From contig JARKIF010000001.1 in the NCBI GenBank assembly GCA_029378245.1, positions 1,426,001 through 1,490,000 of the forward strand: a DNA stretch of 64,000 bases. Direction: 5' to 3'. Shown piece by piece: positions 22,421 through 33,701 of the stretch. Positions within the stretch are counted from its first letter, which is position 1; each line of letters opens with the position of its first letter. The notes under the pieces are model-generated. The model searched no databases and was not told the DNA's origin. It saw only the letters and a list, made by a program, of their open reading frames with translations. This DNA comes from Roridomyces roridus. Taxonomy: Eukaryota > Basidiomycota > Agaricomycetes > Agaricales > Mycenaceae. The position numbers and the translations under genes were made by a program.

Positions 22421-25400
22421 ATGAATGCGATCCTCATTCAACCGCAGTTTATGCAGACGTTGCTCGACGTCGAGAGCGAGCTTGAAATACAGACTAAAAT
22501 GGAGTGGGAGTTGGATCGCGATTTCCTTGGGGTCTTTAGCCACTCTGGTGGGTTTGAGCGTCCAAGGTTCTGGTTTACATCCAATTCAACATCATGATTC
22601 AGACCCCGTCGGGATCGCCCCAGGATACTCGAAACACGGGGACCTCGTTGCGCTCGCCATCGCAGATGACACTCACTGCCTGATGGTCCGATTTTACCGC
22701 CCTGACTCCAGTAGCAGTGGTGGTCGTGGCCGTGGACGCGGACGCGGTGGGAGACGCCCCGATACGCCAAAACAACGTGATTATTCTGGTCGGCAGCTTC
22801 TCGAGGAGATGATCTTGTGCCGCCCAACTGGCGACCTTTACGCCTTCGATATGGGCCCCTTGAGCATGTCCATCTTCGTCAGCCTGAACCTGCGCATCAC
22901 GTCTGGCGTCGACATTCAATCGGCATTTTCTGCGGTTGACCGCAAGCCTTTGAGTGCGATCAAGGCAGCGGTCGGGGACAACATTCGCGTCCATGGCGAC
23001 AATGTCTTTGACGTCTTCGAGAACCCGATCTACGACGACCAGGGCAAGCATTGCGCCGACGACCTCGCCATGCGCGCTTGGATTTCGCAGTTCCTCGTAT
23101 CGGACCCGAGGATTGGGAACGGGGCAGAGACATTTACCAAAGTCCCCAAGGTTGACACGAAGAAGATGGAGCCGCAGGTCAACATCCCAGTGCTCCCCTC
23201 CTTTCCCTCCGCTCATCCTTGCTTCAGATGCTAGACATTGTGGCCAAGATGACTCAGGATTCCCTACGCCTCACAAACATCAAGTCATCGGAAACCAAGC
23301 ACAGCTTTACCACCACCAATACCTCGGAGGGACTGGGGGTCAAATCGGCATCGTATGGAGACAAGTTTCGTCACTCGCAGGTGCGTGAAACATCTTTTGC
23401 ATACCAGCTTGCCTAATGGCATCCACAGAACATTGTCATGCAAGTGCAGACTGCCAGCGGACAATCATACAATACATACGGTCGAACTGGTGGGGTGGAT
23501 GGGCGCGCAGCAAATCTTATCCTCCCCCGCGCCCTTGATAATTCGAAAACAATCCTCAAGATACACTCCATCGGCCGGGATGACCCGACAACTGCCGAGG
23601 CCCAACGTGCCGCCGCTGTCCTACGAATCTTACAGGGCAAATTCGAGCTCCTCGACAACAATCCCTGGTTCAAGAATATCTGGTTCCCTGCTCCGCAGAA
23701 TGAAGCTGGCAATTTTGAATTGCTTATCTGGCCGCCGGAGTGGACTGTAGCCTCTCGGAAGGGTGTCTCTTCATCAGCTCCATCCAAATCAGACAATCTC
23801 GCCCGTCGTATTCTTAACAAGTCCCAGCAAGAAGCTGTCAATACAATGCTGAGACGCAATGACACCAATCGAATCACCATAATCCAGGGTCCGCCTGGGA
23901 CGGGCAAGACCTCAGTTATTGCTAGTTATGTCCAGGCTGCCATTGAAAGTGCCCAGTCAGGTGAGCTCTTGATATTTTGGTACAATATTTTCTGACTCGA
24001 GCTTCAGGAATATGGCTTGTTGCGAAATCAAATGTCGCAGTTATCAACATTGCAATCAAGGTTGGTCCTTTACTACTTCCTTAGGGTTGCACTTACATTT
24101 GTTTAGCTCATGGCTGTTGGTTTCCTGGACTGGAAAATTCTTTCGTCGGACTTCTCCCATGTTGACTGGTTCAGTCATCTGTATGCAGGAATACAAGACC
24201 ACTTTATAAAATCCCAAGAATTCCCAAGCATGAGTATGAATCGGATCAAGGGATGCAAAGTCATTGTGTGTATTTCTTTAATTTTCTCCTTCTAGGTGTC
24301 TGATGTTCTGTTTAGCTTTGCACACTTGGCATGCTGTCAAACCGGTTCATTCACAAATTCACCAGCCAGATGTGTGTCTAACCTTCATGATCCATTTCTA
24401 GTGAGACAATCCTTTACAGACCTGTCTCCACGATCATCGTGGATGAAGCCAGTCAGATCGAAATTGGTTTGTGCTCTCTTTTTCATACAGATCTTTTTAT
24501 TCATATCATGTAGGTGATTATGTACCAGGTTTGTTCTTTCTACTGGGTCTTGCATTGGCTGATCTGTATAGTTTTTCACAAATTCCATACAACCCTCCAT
24601 AAAATGTGTTTTATTGGAGACGATAAACAATGTCAGTTCCAGATCCTCATCCTGTGCAGATCTCTCATTCATTTTGTAGTACCTCCTTATGGACAAGAGG
24701 ATATCCAAGATCTCCAGAGTATCTTTGAGATTCCACACCTCAGAAGACTCTGTCTATTTCTTGACACACAGTGTATTGTCCTTCCTTTCTATCACATCCT
24801 CAGCTAAATTATCTTGCAGATCGAATGCCTCCTCAGATTGGGGCATTCATCTCCGAACACGTCTATGACAACAAACTCAAATCCAACCCCCTGCACCCCA
24901 TTCCCGACAACATCATGGCTTGCTTCTTTGTTGATATCATTGGATCCAAAGAATCAACTGCACTTTCCAAATCAACGCAGGTGAGTATCTTTTTGTTTTC
25001 ATTCTCCTTGCTCACTCTCTCCTAGAACGTCATGGAAAGCGAAGCTGTACTCAAGATTGCCCAACACCTGCAGAATCAAGAGAAATCATATAAAATCATC
25101 ACCCCCTATGATGCCCAGAGAGTGCTTATTGAGGATGGACTCAAGAAAATGGATGGGATGAAGTGGGAGGAGAAGGTGAGCCTTCCCTTTCCTTTCTTCA
25201 TGATTTCTGTTCCTGATGCTTTTCATGTCAGGTGTACGCTGTGGACGGCTTTCAGGGAAGTGAAGAAGACTACATTGTCATCTCATTGACACGTACATAC
25301 GCTCTTGGGTTTTTGACCAATTTACGGTGAGTTTGAATCAATCTTTTGGCGTAGATTCCTAATTCTTTTTTAGTCGCACTAATGTGATGGCTACTCGCTG

Positions 25401-25634
25401 CAAGAGGGGCATGATTATGTGAGTACTGTGCCCCCACCCTCTGAATGTGTAGCCAACTTTGAACCCCACAGTGTCAGCAGCAAGGCCTTCCTCTGTGCAG
25501 GGCCTGGCAAGAATTCTCTGGTTGGAGAACTCTGCAACTATGTGGGGGAGAAAGGATGGGTGGGAATGAAGGATGTGGAAGATGGGAATTTCTTGGCTAC
25601 TCCCCAGAAGCGGGAGATTGAGGGTGATGCATGA
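22421..25634 (+). CDS. UPF1-like superfamily 1 helicase, tandem copy 2
   Basis: Paralogue of the gene upstream, same strand. N-terminal part: MNAILIQPQFMQTLLDVESE, FSHSDPVGIAPGY across an intron (donor GTGGGT, acceptor GATTCAG), a Gly/Arg run (GGRGRGRGRGGRR), then RITSGVDIQSAF and ADDLAMRAWISQFL, matching copy 1. Helicase motifs: LNKSQQEAVNTML, Walker A IQGPPGTGKTSVI, LVAKSNVAVINIAIK, Walker B TIIVDEASQIEIGDYVP, FIGDDKQ, YRMPPQIGAFISEHVYDNKL, TPYDAQRVLI, VDGFQGSEEDYIVISLTRT and RTNVMATRCKRGMIM. In motif VI the residues before the Arg are MATRC. The 3' half (from about 24000) is visibly AT-richer than the 5' half. All motifs appear intact across many short introns. The start codon is uncertain. 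Confidence 0.8.
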
Positions 25635-25745
25635 GGATGAATAGTTTTGAACTTCTTGATATCTTGGATTAACTGCTTTGAAATTGCTACATGATTGCTT
25701 GTATAGTAGTATGACTAGTGTACATGGAAAGAAAACAACAAAAAA

Positions 25746-28047
25746 TTACAAGTGGCTTGATATCTCCGCTCTCTGACTCTGAGAAATAGCCGCACCATCA
25801 GTGGCAAGACAAAGAGACTTCAATTCAGCCAATGCATCGAAAATAGCAACTTTGAGACGATCGGTAGATGTATATGGACAGGCAGACTTGGATTCGATGC
25901 CAAATTTGATCATGTCTGGGGCGGCGAGATCTTTACAGACGTCAGCGATACCTCGACTCGAAGATCGTAAACACCCACAATTGATACCGTAACCATCTTC
26001 GTACGATGCTCCGAAACCAGTTCCGCTGAAGAGGCTGCCTGCACTCAGAGCGCTGGTACTGAGTTTCCATTCCTGGCTTCGGCTGAATAAAGGATCGTCG
26101 AACAATGCAGCCTCCTCGCCGTTGAGTGGGCGCAACATAAGCCTGAGACCGAGGAGGTGTCGGTCGATCCCACGTCCGGTTGTGGCTTCTCGGGTAAGCG
26201 ACGAGTGCTTGTGTATAGCGTGGTGAAGGAGGTTACGTCGAGTTTGTAGCTGGTCAAGTAAGCATGCGTTGAGGTAAAATGAATAGAGCGACGTGCCGAG
26301 GAGTTCGCGTCAACCATTGCCAGGACCCAAGCCCGACTCTCCGTCGTAAATGTGCGAATCGTCTCCGTCCTTCCCCGTTTGAACATCCGAGTAAGCGCAG
26401 TCTCGTATGTCGCCGTGAACTCGCCGCTCGTCCTGTAGTAGGCGAGTTGGAGCACCATTTGGATGTATGCGTCGGGCGATTGCTTTACTGCAAACGCGAT
26501 GAGTATGTGATTCGAAACAAATCAATCGGCAGACGAACGGGCGTCTTTGATCCAATCCGTGCCATAGTCTTTGAACCAAAATACGTTGGCGTCCGAATCG
26601 TCGATGATGGCTTTGGCTCGGGCCATAGCGTCCACACACTCAGACTTGATCTTCTCATCAACAACCCAATCTAATCGTTCCCAGTTCTCTTGTTGCGGAG
26701 GAGACGCGGGGAAGGGAGCAGGCTCCTTGTCCTTGAATTGCGCCAATTCGATTCCTTCCGCCAACGCCCAGTCCGCGATCATGCTGGGCACTAACGCGTC
26801 ACAGGGCGAGTGTTCTCCCGATACACCCGCACGGGTAGAAGGGTCTACTATTAGTGTGAAAGGTTTGTCGAATATTCGATTGGCGATGTTGGAATGAGTT
26901 GAGCGGATCGCATGGAGGTGGGATGTGAGAGCCCGCTGTCCAACCGAAGCGAAGGTGGGTGACGGGCCGTCAAGAGATACCCCGATGAGCGACTGGCAGA
27001 TGGTCCGATGAGTTTTCTGGTTTTGAGGTGACAGCTCGAGAAGATATTCAAGGTTCTAAATAGATGTTTAGAAGACAAGAAGAGGCGGGTTTATATGAAC
27101 CGACCTCTGCCCATTTGTCTCGCCCGTCTGCGGTCAGGGCACCTATTTGGACAGCGCTTGCCCCAGAGGCCAGCCGCTTTTGGGCGTCTACAACTGCGGA
27201 GCGCATCCGCGTCTCTATCTCCTGCACGTCTAATAGCCTAGGCGGAGAAGTAGGCTCGTACACGGGAATGGCGTAACACCAGCCATGTACCATGATGTAT
27301 ATTTTTTGCGTCTCGGCATTGAAGACAGTGGGTGAAGGAGGCTTGGAGTGTATGTCGCATCTTGGCTTTGGTATTCGCGCGGTATTGAACATTTTCGCCA
27401 CACTGTCGCGTAGCGAAATACCAGTTCTTGTAGTCTCTGGATATAGCTCTTGTCTGTCGGACGGTGAATTTGGATATCCATGCCCCAATTGTGCTTACCT
27501 ATCCATGAGATGTTTGAAGGACAGAACGCGATGTACGAGCCACGCAGCCCGTCGGACTTGCCAGGGAGTAAGATCCGTCATATTCTCGCGCGCGCGCAAG
27601 GGAACGTGCTCGTCATCCCCCAACGCAAGCCACCAGTTGGAGTTGACGAGAAGCGGCACACGCCATTCAAAGTACGTCTTGTTCGTCCAGAAGTTATCCT
27701 CCAGCCAGTTGTTCGGGGATGCTCTGTCGAGGGCTTTGGGTCGAAATCAATGCGAGTGTCGACAGAGGAAGGGATCACGGACCAAGAAGTCGGTCCTGGC
27801 ATAATTTACCGACGCCCGTCGCGAATTCGTCCGCCCATTTCTTGCGGAGATTCAAAGCCGTCTGGAAAGCTAGGCCCCCGTGTCGCTCATCCTCGAGAAT
27901 GAATGGCTCGAGAGATTTGAGGTAGCGGTTCAGCGTTTGCCCGAGTTCCGGTACGGGCAAACGAGGTAAGCTCAGCTGTTTGGGTGCTGCCGGGGAAGCG
28001 GACCGCATTGAGAGATTCCGGCCATGGAGGAGCCTGGTTCTTATCAT
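25746..28047 (-). CDS. Carnitine O-acetyltransferase
   Basis: Transfers acetyl groups between CoA and carnitine so that they can cross peroxisomal and mitochondrial membranes. N-terminus MIRTRLLHGRNLSMRSASP is a plausible mitochondrial presequence, followed by LPRLPVPELGQTLNRYLKSL (signature of the choline/carnitine acyltransferase family), NSNWWLAFGDD, the catalytic-His motif GVSGEHSPCDALVPS, FTATYETALTRMFKRGRTE and GRGIDRHLLGLRLMLRP. The C-terminus is SSHL, and SHL fits the PTS1 consensus, so dual targeting is inferred as for yeast Cat2. One junction near 26260-26330 is unclear: the frame changes between VLAMVDANSS and LLHHAIHKHSSLTRE, needing either a 65-nt intron or an indel. Minus strand, 79 bp downstream of the COX11 stop. 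Confidence 0.85.
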
Positions 28048-28126
28048 TGAGACAAGAGAGTGCAAGGCATCGAGATGGTTGAGCAGAGAAGAGTTGATAG
28101 ATTTGGTCAAGTAACAGTCGCGTCTA

Positions 28127-29061
28127 TTATTTCTTCTCATTCCGCGTCTCCGCCTTTGGAGCATGCTCATATCCTCCAAATCCCATCGAAGTCTGCACCT
28201 CATCATCCGCCGCATCCGGCTCCAAATGTCCCTTCTGGTTTCTTCGCGCACTGGAAGGAGAATTCAGCACAGAAAGTGAGATCAGAAATAAAATGTACCG
28301 GAAGAACGTGTAGGACAAGACCACGTCGTCGATGTTCCGACAAGCCGGGTCGTCGAGAATATCTTTGTCGATAAAGAACAGCAACGGCATATCGACCTCC
28401 TCGCCTGCCAAGAGCTTTTGTTCCTCAAAGCAGAAGCACTCTACTTTGGAAAAATACGGGGCAACCTACGACGACGCGTATTGGTGCGGAGCCTTGAGAG
28501 AGGAGGAAACGCACCCTGTCCGGCGTAACATTATACGTCGCAATCCCAATAAGATCCTGCTTTGAATTGTTTTTCGCCGTGTAGAACGCAAGACTCGTCT
28601 CGCCTGGGAGTACGGTTACGAATCGTTGTTGGGGTGTGAACGTCCACGGGAGGGTCTCAGACCTGTCTGCGTTGAAATGCACTTTAATCCGGTGGGCGCC
28701 CTCCACAGGTACCAAGCGCTCTGCCTCGAACCGACCTGTCCCGACATTCGGTGTCCCCGCGAAACCGGTGGCTGCACAGAATATACGGTACAGAGGAACG
28801 GAGGCGTAGGTGATGCCGAGAGTCGCGACAATCTGCAAGAATGAGATGGAAGAGCGAGCTGATTGCTGCAGGACAGACCACAGCGCTCGTGTACATTAAC
28901 AAGTTCCTATTCCGCTCCTTGTACACGTCGGCAGTACGTCGTCTCGGGGGAACGTTTGGCTTCGGTGCCTCTGTGGCGAGTAGACGGGGCCATGAGAGCG
29001 GCCGTGGGCGAAGAATTGGAGATCTGCTGCTACAACGGAGGCCAAGGGAGAGAAATGGCAT
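28127..29061 (-). CDS. COX11: Cytochrome c oxidase assembly protein COX11
   Basis: Copper chaperone of the inner mitochondrial membrane that delivers Cu to the CuB site of Cox1. N-terminal presequence (SLGLRCSSRSPILRPR), a membrane helix before ITYASVPLYRIFCAATGFAG, then the beta-rich intermembrane domain with VHFNADRSETLPWTFTPQQ, GETSLAFYTAKNNS and IGIATYNVTPDR, the copper-binding motif VECFCFEEQKLLAGE and MPLLFFIDKDI. A tail rich in charged residues (EPDAADDEVQTSMGF) ends with NEKK. About four exons. Its start codon is only 41 bp from the divergent DNAJC8 start at 29103. Confidence 0.93.
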
Positions 29062-29102
29062 TTGATTTGATTGACAGCCGAACAGGCTTTCTCCGTTCCT
29101 TC

Positions 29103-30015
29103 ATGTCTTCCTCATCTTCAAAGCCGCCAGCGTCGGCCACAGATGCGGAAATAGACAAACTACTCAGCCGCGAAGCCTCTGCTCTCCAGCGGGAAATGGA
29201 GGTGGAGCGCATCTTCAAGGCGTTCAAACTCAAGTATTCAACTTGTCTGCTACCTACCGCCGTCTTCCCTGACCTCTTTGCAGCCCTTATGACATCCTAG
29301 ACATAGACGAGTCCTCTACCAACGAAGAAATCAAGAAGCGATACAAGCAGCTGTCCCTCTGTGCTTATCCTGTCTACTGCCATGTAGCACACCACTCATA
29401 TTCAATACAGTCATCCATCCCGACAAGTGCTCGCACGCACGCGCACCAGAGGCTTTCGATATCCTCAAGAAGGTTCCCAGACTCTCCTACCTGCACTACA
29501 TTCGTCTATAACATGCTTTAACAGGCCGAAGCAGAGCTATCAGAAGAGGCCAAACGAGAGAACATCGACGCCGTCATCGCCCAATCGCGCTCCCTCATCC
29601 TCAAATCCCTCTCCCTCCCGCTCAACACTCCCAGTACCGACCCAGCCCTTCGCCGGCTGGAGCCGAGCTTCAAGGTCCGCATGCGTGCGCAGACAAAGGA
29701 GCTACTCATTGACGAAGAGCTTCGGAGACGCAAGTGCGTTATCTGTCACCGTTGCAACTCCCTTCTCACTCAACTCAGAGCTATCAAGATGAATCTGGCT
29801 AACGAAGGGTTGGAGGCGCGAATGAAAGACGAAGAAGTGGCCACCAAGAAGCGCAAAGCGGAGGATGACAAGCTATGGGAAGGTACGGCCCTGCGCAGTT
29901 TGCTCCGCTCGTTACTGAATGCCCCTCAGCATCAAGGGAGCAGCGCGTAGACAGCTGGCGTTCGTTCTCAAACACCAAGAAGAAGAAGAAGACCAAGGTT
30001 ACGCTGCTAGGATAG
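29103..30015 (+). CDS. DNAJC8: DNAJC8-like J-domain protein (splicing associated)
   Basis: Start MSSSSSKPPASATDAEIDKL, J domain NPYDILDIDESSTNEEIKKR, then LSLFIHPDKC (HPD motif across an intron) and EAFDILKKAEAEL. A coiled, charged middle part follows (IKMNLANEGLEARMKDEE, KKRKAEDDKLWE) and the C-terminal signature REQRVDSWRSF with a Lys-rich end, as in human DNAJC8 (RVDSWRNF) and fission yeast Spf31, which copurify with the spliceosome. Six or seven exons. An in-frame ATG at 29055 would overlap the start of COX11, so 29103 is preferred. Confidence 0.85.
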
Positions 30016-30139
30016 CCTGATTCCAATTGTTGTAACGTGTATTTTATCCGTTCCCTCTGCCTCATACATATTCTATTATTTAGCCTACAACGAAAAGGAA
30101 AGCCCAACCAACGGGCTGCCACTTGTTGTACATACAAGG

Positions 30140-31550
30140 TCAGTCTGAATCAATCTCTATCACCTCCCCAAAGACTCGCCGCCGTACGTGCCGCTGTGGG
30201 GCGGGAATGTTCTCTTTGTCCTCCATATCGTCCTCCTCGTCGTCGATCGTTATGACATCCGCGTCGTCGTTCATGTGCCTCCTGCTAGGTCCAGCTTGTG
30301 GCTGCATTTCGTTGTTCTCTTCAAGCTTTTGAAGCTCTGCAAGAAACCCGTCGTCCATAGACTCGTCCATGCCATAATCATCCGAGGATGGATCCTCCCT
30401 GGGTGGCGAAGGTGGGAGCGCTGGACGCTTCGACAAGGACTTGCGACCAGCGATCGGGCGTTTCATAACTGGAATGTTTTCCTCGTCATCTGTACTATCA
30501 ATCTCGATCGTGTCTGTGCGTCTGGGAGAGAGGGCGAGCCCCATGTCGCCCCGACGGGGTGCGGGGCCTCCGCTGCTCGAGGAGAAATAGGGAGAGATGG
30601 AGAGTGTGGCAGACGAGGCGGAGGATGCAGCTGGAGGCGCTGGGGCTGGCACGCGCCTCCGTCTTGGTTGGCTCTCGTCGTCCGAGTGTTGGTGCATTTC
30701 GACGGCGAGGGTTGGAGAGGGTGGCGGCGAGATTTCTCGAAGTGGAGAGCGGATTTGTTGAACGGGTGGAGGGTTGGGCTGGGGCTCAGGGGCTGCCTGG
30801 GCTGCTGGAGCAGGGGGATCTGGCTCTGGGCGTCTATGTGGATGTAAATTGGTAGAATGAAAGAAGACTGTAGTCGACATACCCCAGTCTTTCGCGCAAA
30901 CCTCTTGCAAAGTCTGCCTCTTGCTGAGCTTCACGGTCTTCCGTCTGGTGTCCTTTGAAAGTGACACACGTGGGTTCCAAGAAAGCCATTCCTCGTCGGA
31001 CAAGAACGTCTTTGAGCACCAACTTGTATCCGAGTGGCGTGACACCGAGCCTGAGTTCAGGCAGGGAGCGGTATTCAAAAGCAGATAGCGTCGACGCGCC
31101 GTCGCTGAGCTGGAAGCGCAGCATGCTGCGAGGGTAGTTGGGCACGGGGCCTTCTCCGTCGACCTCGAGATCTGCCTCGTTGCCTTCCTCTGCGTCTGCA
31201 CCCGCTGCAAGCCGCTCAGCGCGTGCCACTCGTACCTGGTCCAGCGAAAGAGCACTCGCGCCGACCTCTGTCATTGCCGTGATTTCGACCAACACTGGCC
31301 CACGGAGTGTACCCTCGATGGCGGTGAGGAGGGGGAGCGGGATGCCCGTCCCGTGGCTCATGGAGTCGCAGAGGTCAGATTGGAGGAGCTGCGCCTCGAC
31401 GTGGTTGATTATGGCTGGCATTTGGGAGGCAGGATCGAGTTGGTGCTCGTCGACGACCCAGGCATAGCAGGCATCGAGCCACTCGGCGTCGACGCGAGGA
31501 GAGGGGTAGTGCTGGTTAAGCCAGGTGGATAACTGAGGAGGAGGAGCCAT
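30140..31550 (-). CDS. RMI1: RecQ-mediated genome instability protein 1 (RMI1)
   Basis: Subunit of the Sgs1/BLM-Top3-Rmi1 complex that dissolves double Holliday junctions. The N-terminal domain reads MAPPPQLSTWLNQHYPSPRV, WLDACYAWVVDEH, QLLQSDLCDSMSHGTGIP and VLVEITAMTEVGASALS, then MLRFQLSDGASTLSAFEYRS, LGVTPLGYKLVLKDVLVRRG and LEPTCVTFKGHQTEDREAQ: the DUF1767 helical part plus OB fold. The C-terminal half is disordered, Pro/Ser-rich and acidic, ending VIEIDSD; IEIDSTDDEE-type stretches resemble SUMO-interaction motifs. Two main exons. Start chosen at MAPPPQ; the frame is open upstream but without homology. Confidence 0.85.
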
Positions 31551-31756
31551 TGACGCGTCGGGCGCGTGAGGAAGGACGTGGTTAGAACACAAGGGACAAA
31601 GACCAATTCACACGTGCTCGTGGACACGCTTGTCCCCAATCCACATTGTCAATGTCAAAGGCCACTTCGCTCTTGCTTCCCTGCTTCCCTCTATCTCTTT
31701 CCAATATTTCCTCCAAGGCATGGATAGGAGAATTGTCCCGCGGAAACAACTAAGAC

Positions 31757-32995
31757 ATGTCTTCGATCCTCCCACTGGCCACTACACCCCCTAACCTCAA
31801 TTACTTTCTGTCTTCCACCACCACTACAATGCCCATCGCTCAACCACAACTCCGTCTCCGCGGCTCCGTCGTCAACGAGGGCACCTTGTTTCTCGAGAAA
31901 GTAATCGGCCTCGGGTCGTATGGCAAGATCTACCGTGCCGTCGAGACCGACTCTGCTGTCTCATCGCGCCGCTCGTCGTGGGCATCCTCCTCAACATCTT
32001 CCTCTTCCCCCTCCCCTGAACCCAAAGTCTATGCAGTCAAGTGTCTGAGGAGACCCCAATCCTTCCAGGCTGACCATAAGTTGTACGACTACGAGCGCGC
32101 CCTCCACAGTAGCGTCTCCAGCCACCCCAACATCATCACCCTCCACGACACCTTCATTGAGCAGGGCCACATGTTCTTCGTTCTAGACATGGCCGTCCAT
32201 GACACCATGCTAGAAGCCATCCGCGACGGGATGTACCAACATAATACGCCGCTCCTCAAGCGCGTCTTTGGGCAACTCATCGATGCTGTCCAGTTTTGCC
32301 ACAGGAAAGGCGTCTACCATCGGAATATTAAGCCCGATCACATCCTCGTCGACTACTGGGGTGGAAACCCTTGTATTACGGACTTTGGCCTTGCCACAAC
32401 TGACACCGTCAGCTATCAGCTCGGTGTAGGCACGGCGCCCTACATGACACCCGGTATGTGTCTGCTCCATTTGGCCCTCTTTTTGCATCATCGACTCAAC
32501 TACCGTTAGAATCCTTCGAGGACAGCGCCGGCGGCAGCTATCGCCCAGAGCTCAGCGACGCATGGGCTATCGGTATGACGCTCATGGTGGCTGTCACGAA
32601 TGGCACCCCATGGTACTCCGCGCGTCCCAAGGTGTTTCAAAATCTTCGTCGAAAGTGACAGGCACTATCTGACCCACAGACTTCCCCTCTCGCGCCCCCT
32701 CGCCAGGACGTTCAGGCGCTTCTTTCGCATGGACCCCGCGAAGCGGCTGTCCCTGGAGCGGTTCGGCGAGAAGCTTCAGCAGATGGATGACATGTTTATG
32801 AGATTGGACGAGGTGGATGATGTGGTTATGAGTGTGCGCCATCGGGCTTTGTGGGTGGGGCCTGGACGCACGGACCCTCCTCCGGAAGACTGTCCGCCCC
32901 CATTTCCGTCATGGGCAGGTCCGGGCTGCTCCTGCATTGAGACGTCCGCTGCTGTTTGGTTCGGACGCATGTTGTGGATCTGGCGCAAATGGTGA
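31757..32995 (+). CDS. Serine/threonine protein kinase-like gene, HRN variant, possible frameshift
   Basis: Kinase domain of the Ran1-like type. Gly loop VIGLGSYGKIYRAV, VAIK-like Lys in VYAVKCLRR, LHDTFIEQGHMFFVLDMA, VYHRNIKPDHILVDYWG, ITDFGLATT, GVGTAPYMTPES and SDAWAIGMTLMVAVTNGTPW, then FFRMDPAKRLSLERF. The HRD catalytic Asp is Asn (HRN), while Lys and DFG are kept, so catalysis may be weak or absent. After PWYSARPKV the reading frame shifts by one at 32625-32650 to reach FKIFVESDRHYLTHRLPLS; a 49-nt intron (GTACTC to GACAG) that removes this stretch is the alternative. Possibly a pseudokinase or decaying gene. The start is 206 bp from the divergent RMI1 start. Confidence 0.68.
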
Positions 32996-33701
32996 CGGTG
33001 AAAAAAACAAACCAAAAACACGATATAAACTGGCGGAAAATTCGGGAACACTTCGTAGCCCGGAATGAATACAAATTTTCATCCACGCTTTGTCCACGCT
33101 TTGAGCCTTTCGCTGTCCAAGCATTGTAAGGCGATCACAAGTGAATGTTGACAGTGAAAACTCCTGCAAATCTTACAGACAGAAAGTAGCCCGGAAATCT
33201 TCCGACCGGTTGAGTAATGTTGGTCGAAGACACGTCAACGAGGTTCGCAAAACGAGACTTGCAAACACGATCACCTGATCCAGTCAAGGAAGCAGAAAGA
33301 GTAGTCATTGACAGAAGTATATAAGAATACAGCTGGGGGTATATACGCCGAAAGGCGGGCCAACTGTCGAACTAGCTAAGATGTAAAACACCGACACCAC
33401 CAACCCACAAAGGAACCGAAAGAAACCAAAGACACCCTCCCGATAGTGACGCGTCCGCCCTCGAGATCCGTGTCGCAATTGTCGATGAAGAAAGAATACT
33501 GGAAAGCATGCCACGGCCGATGGAGGGTAGAAGCGGGGGCGCCGATGAGTCGGGAGAGGGTGGGACCTCGGGCAAGAGAAGCAGCTCAAGCCGTCGTCCG
33601 GTCTCCGGACCAAGGACTATACTTCGTCTCCATGGGCGGGTGCATCCAGTGAAGAAAGAAGAGAGGTGGAAGGAATGGGGGCGGTGGTGTTGGTGCAGAC
33701 T
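32996..33701. other. Intergenic region, nothing recognised
   Basis: Lies between the kinase-like gene and the convergent membrane-protein gene. Open frames on both strands show no domain or consistent splicing pattern. Probably two 3' flanks. Confidence 0.5.

Noticed and set aside
33305..33613. Minus-strand open frame of 102 codons
   Set aside because: No domain and no junction linking it to the membrane-protein gene, which already has a stop at 33702-33704.
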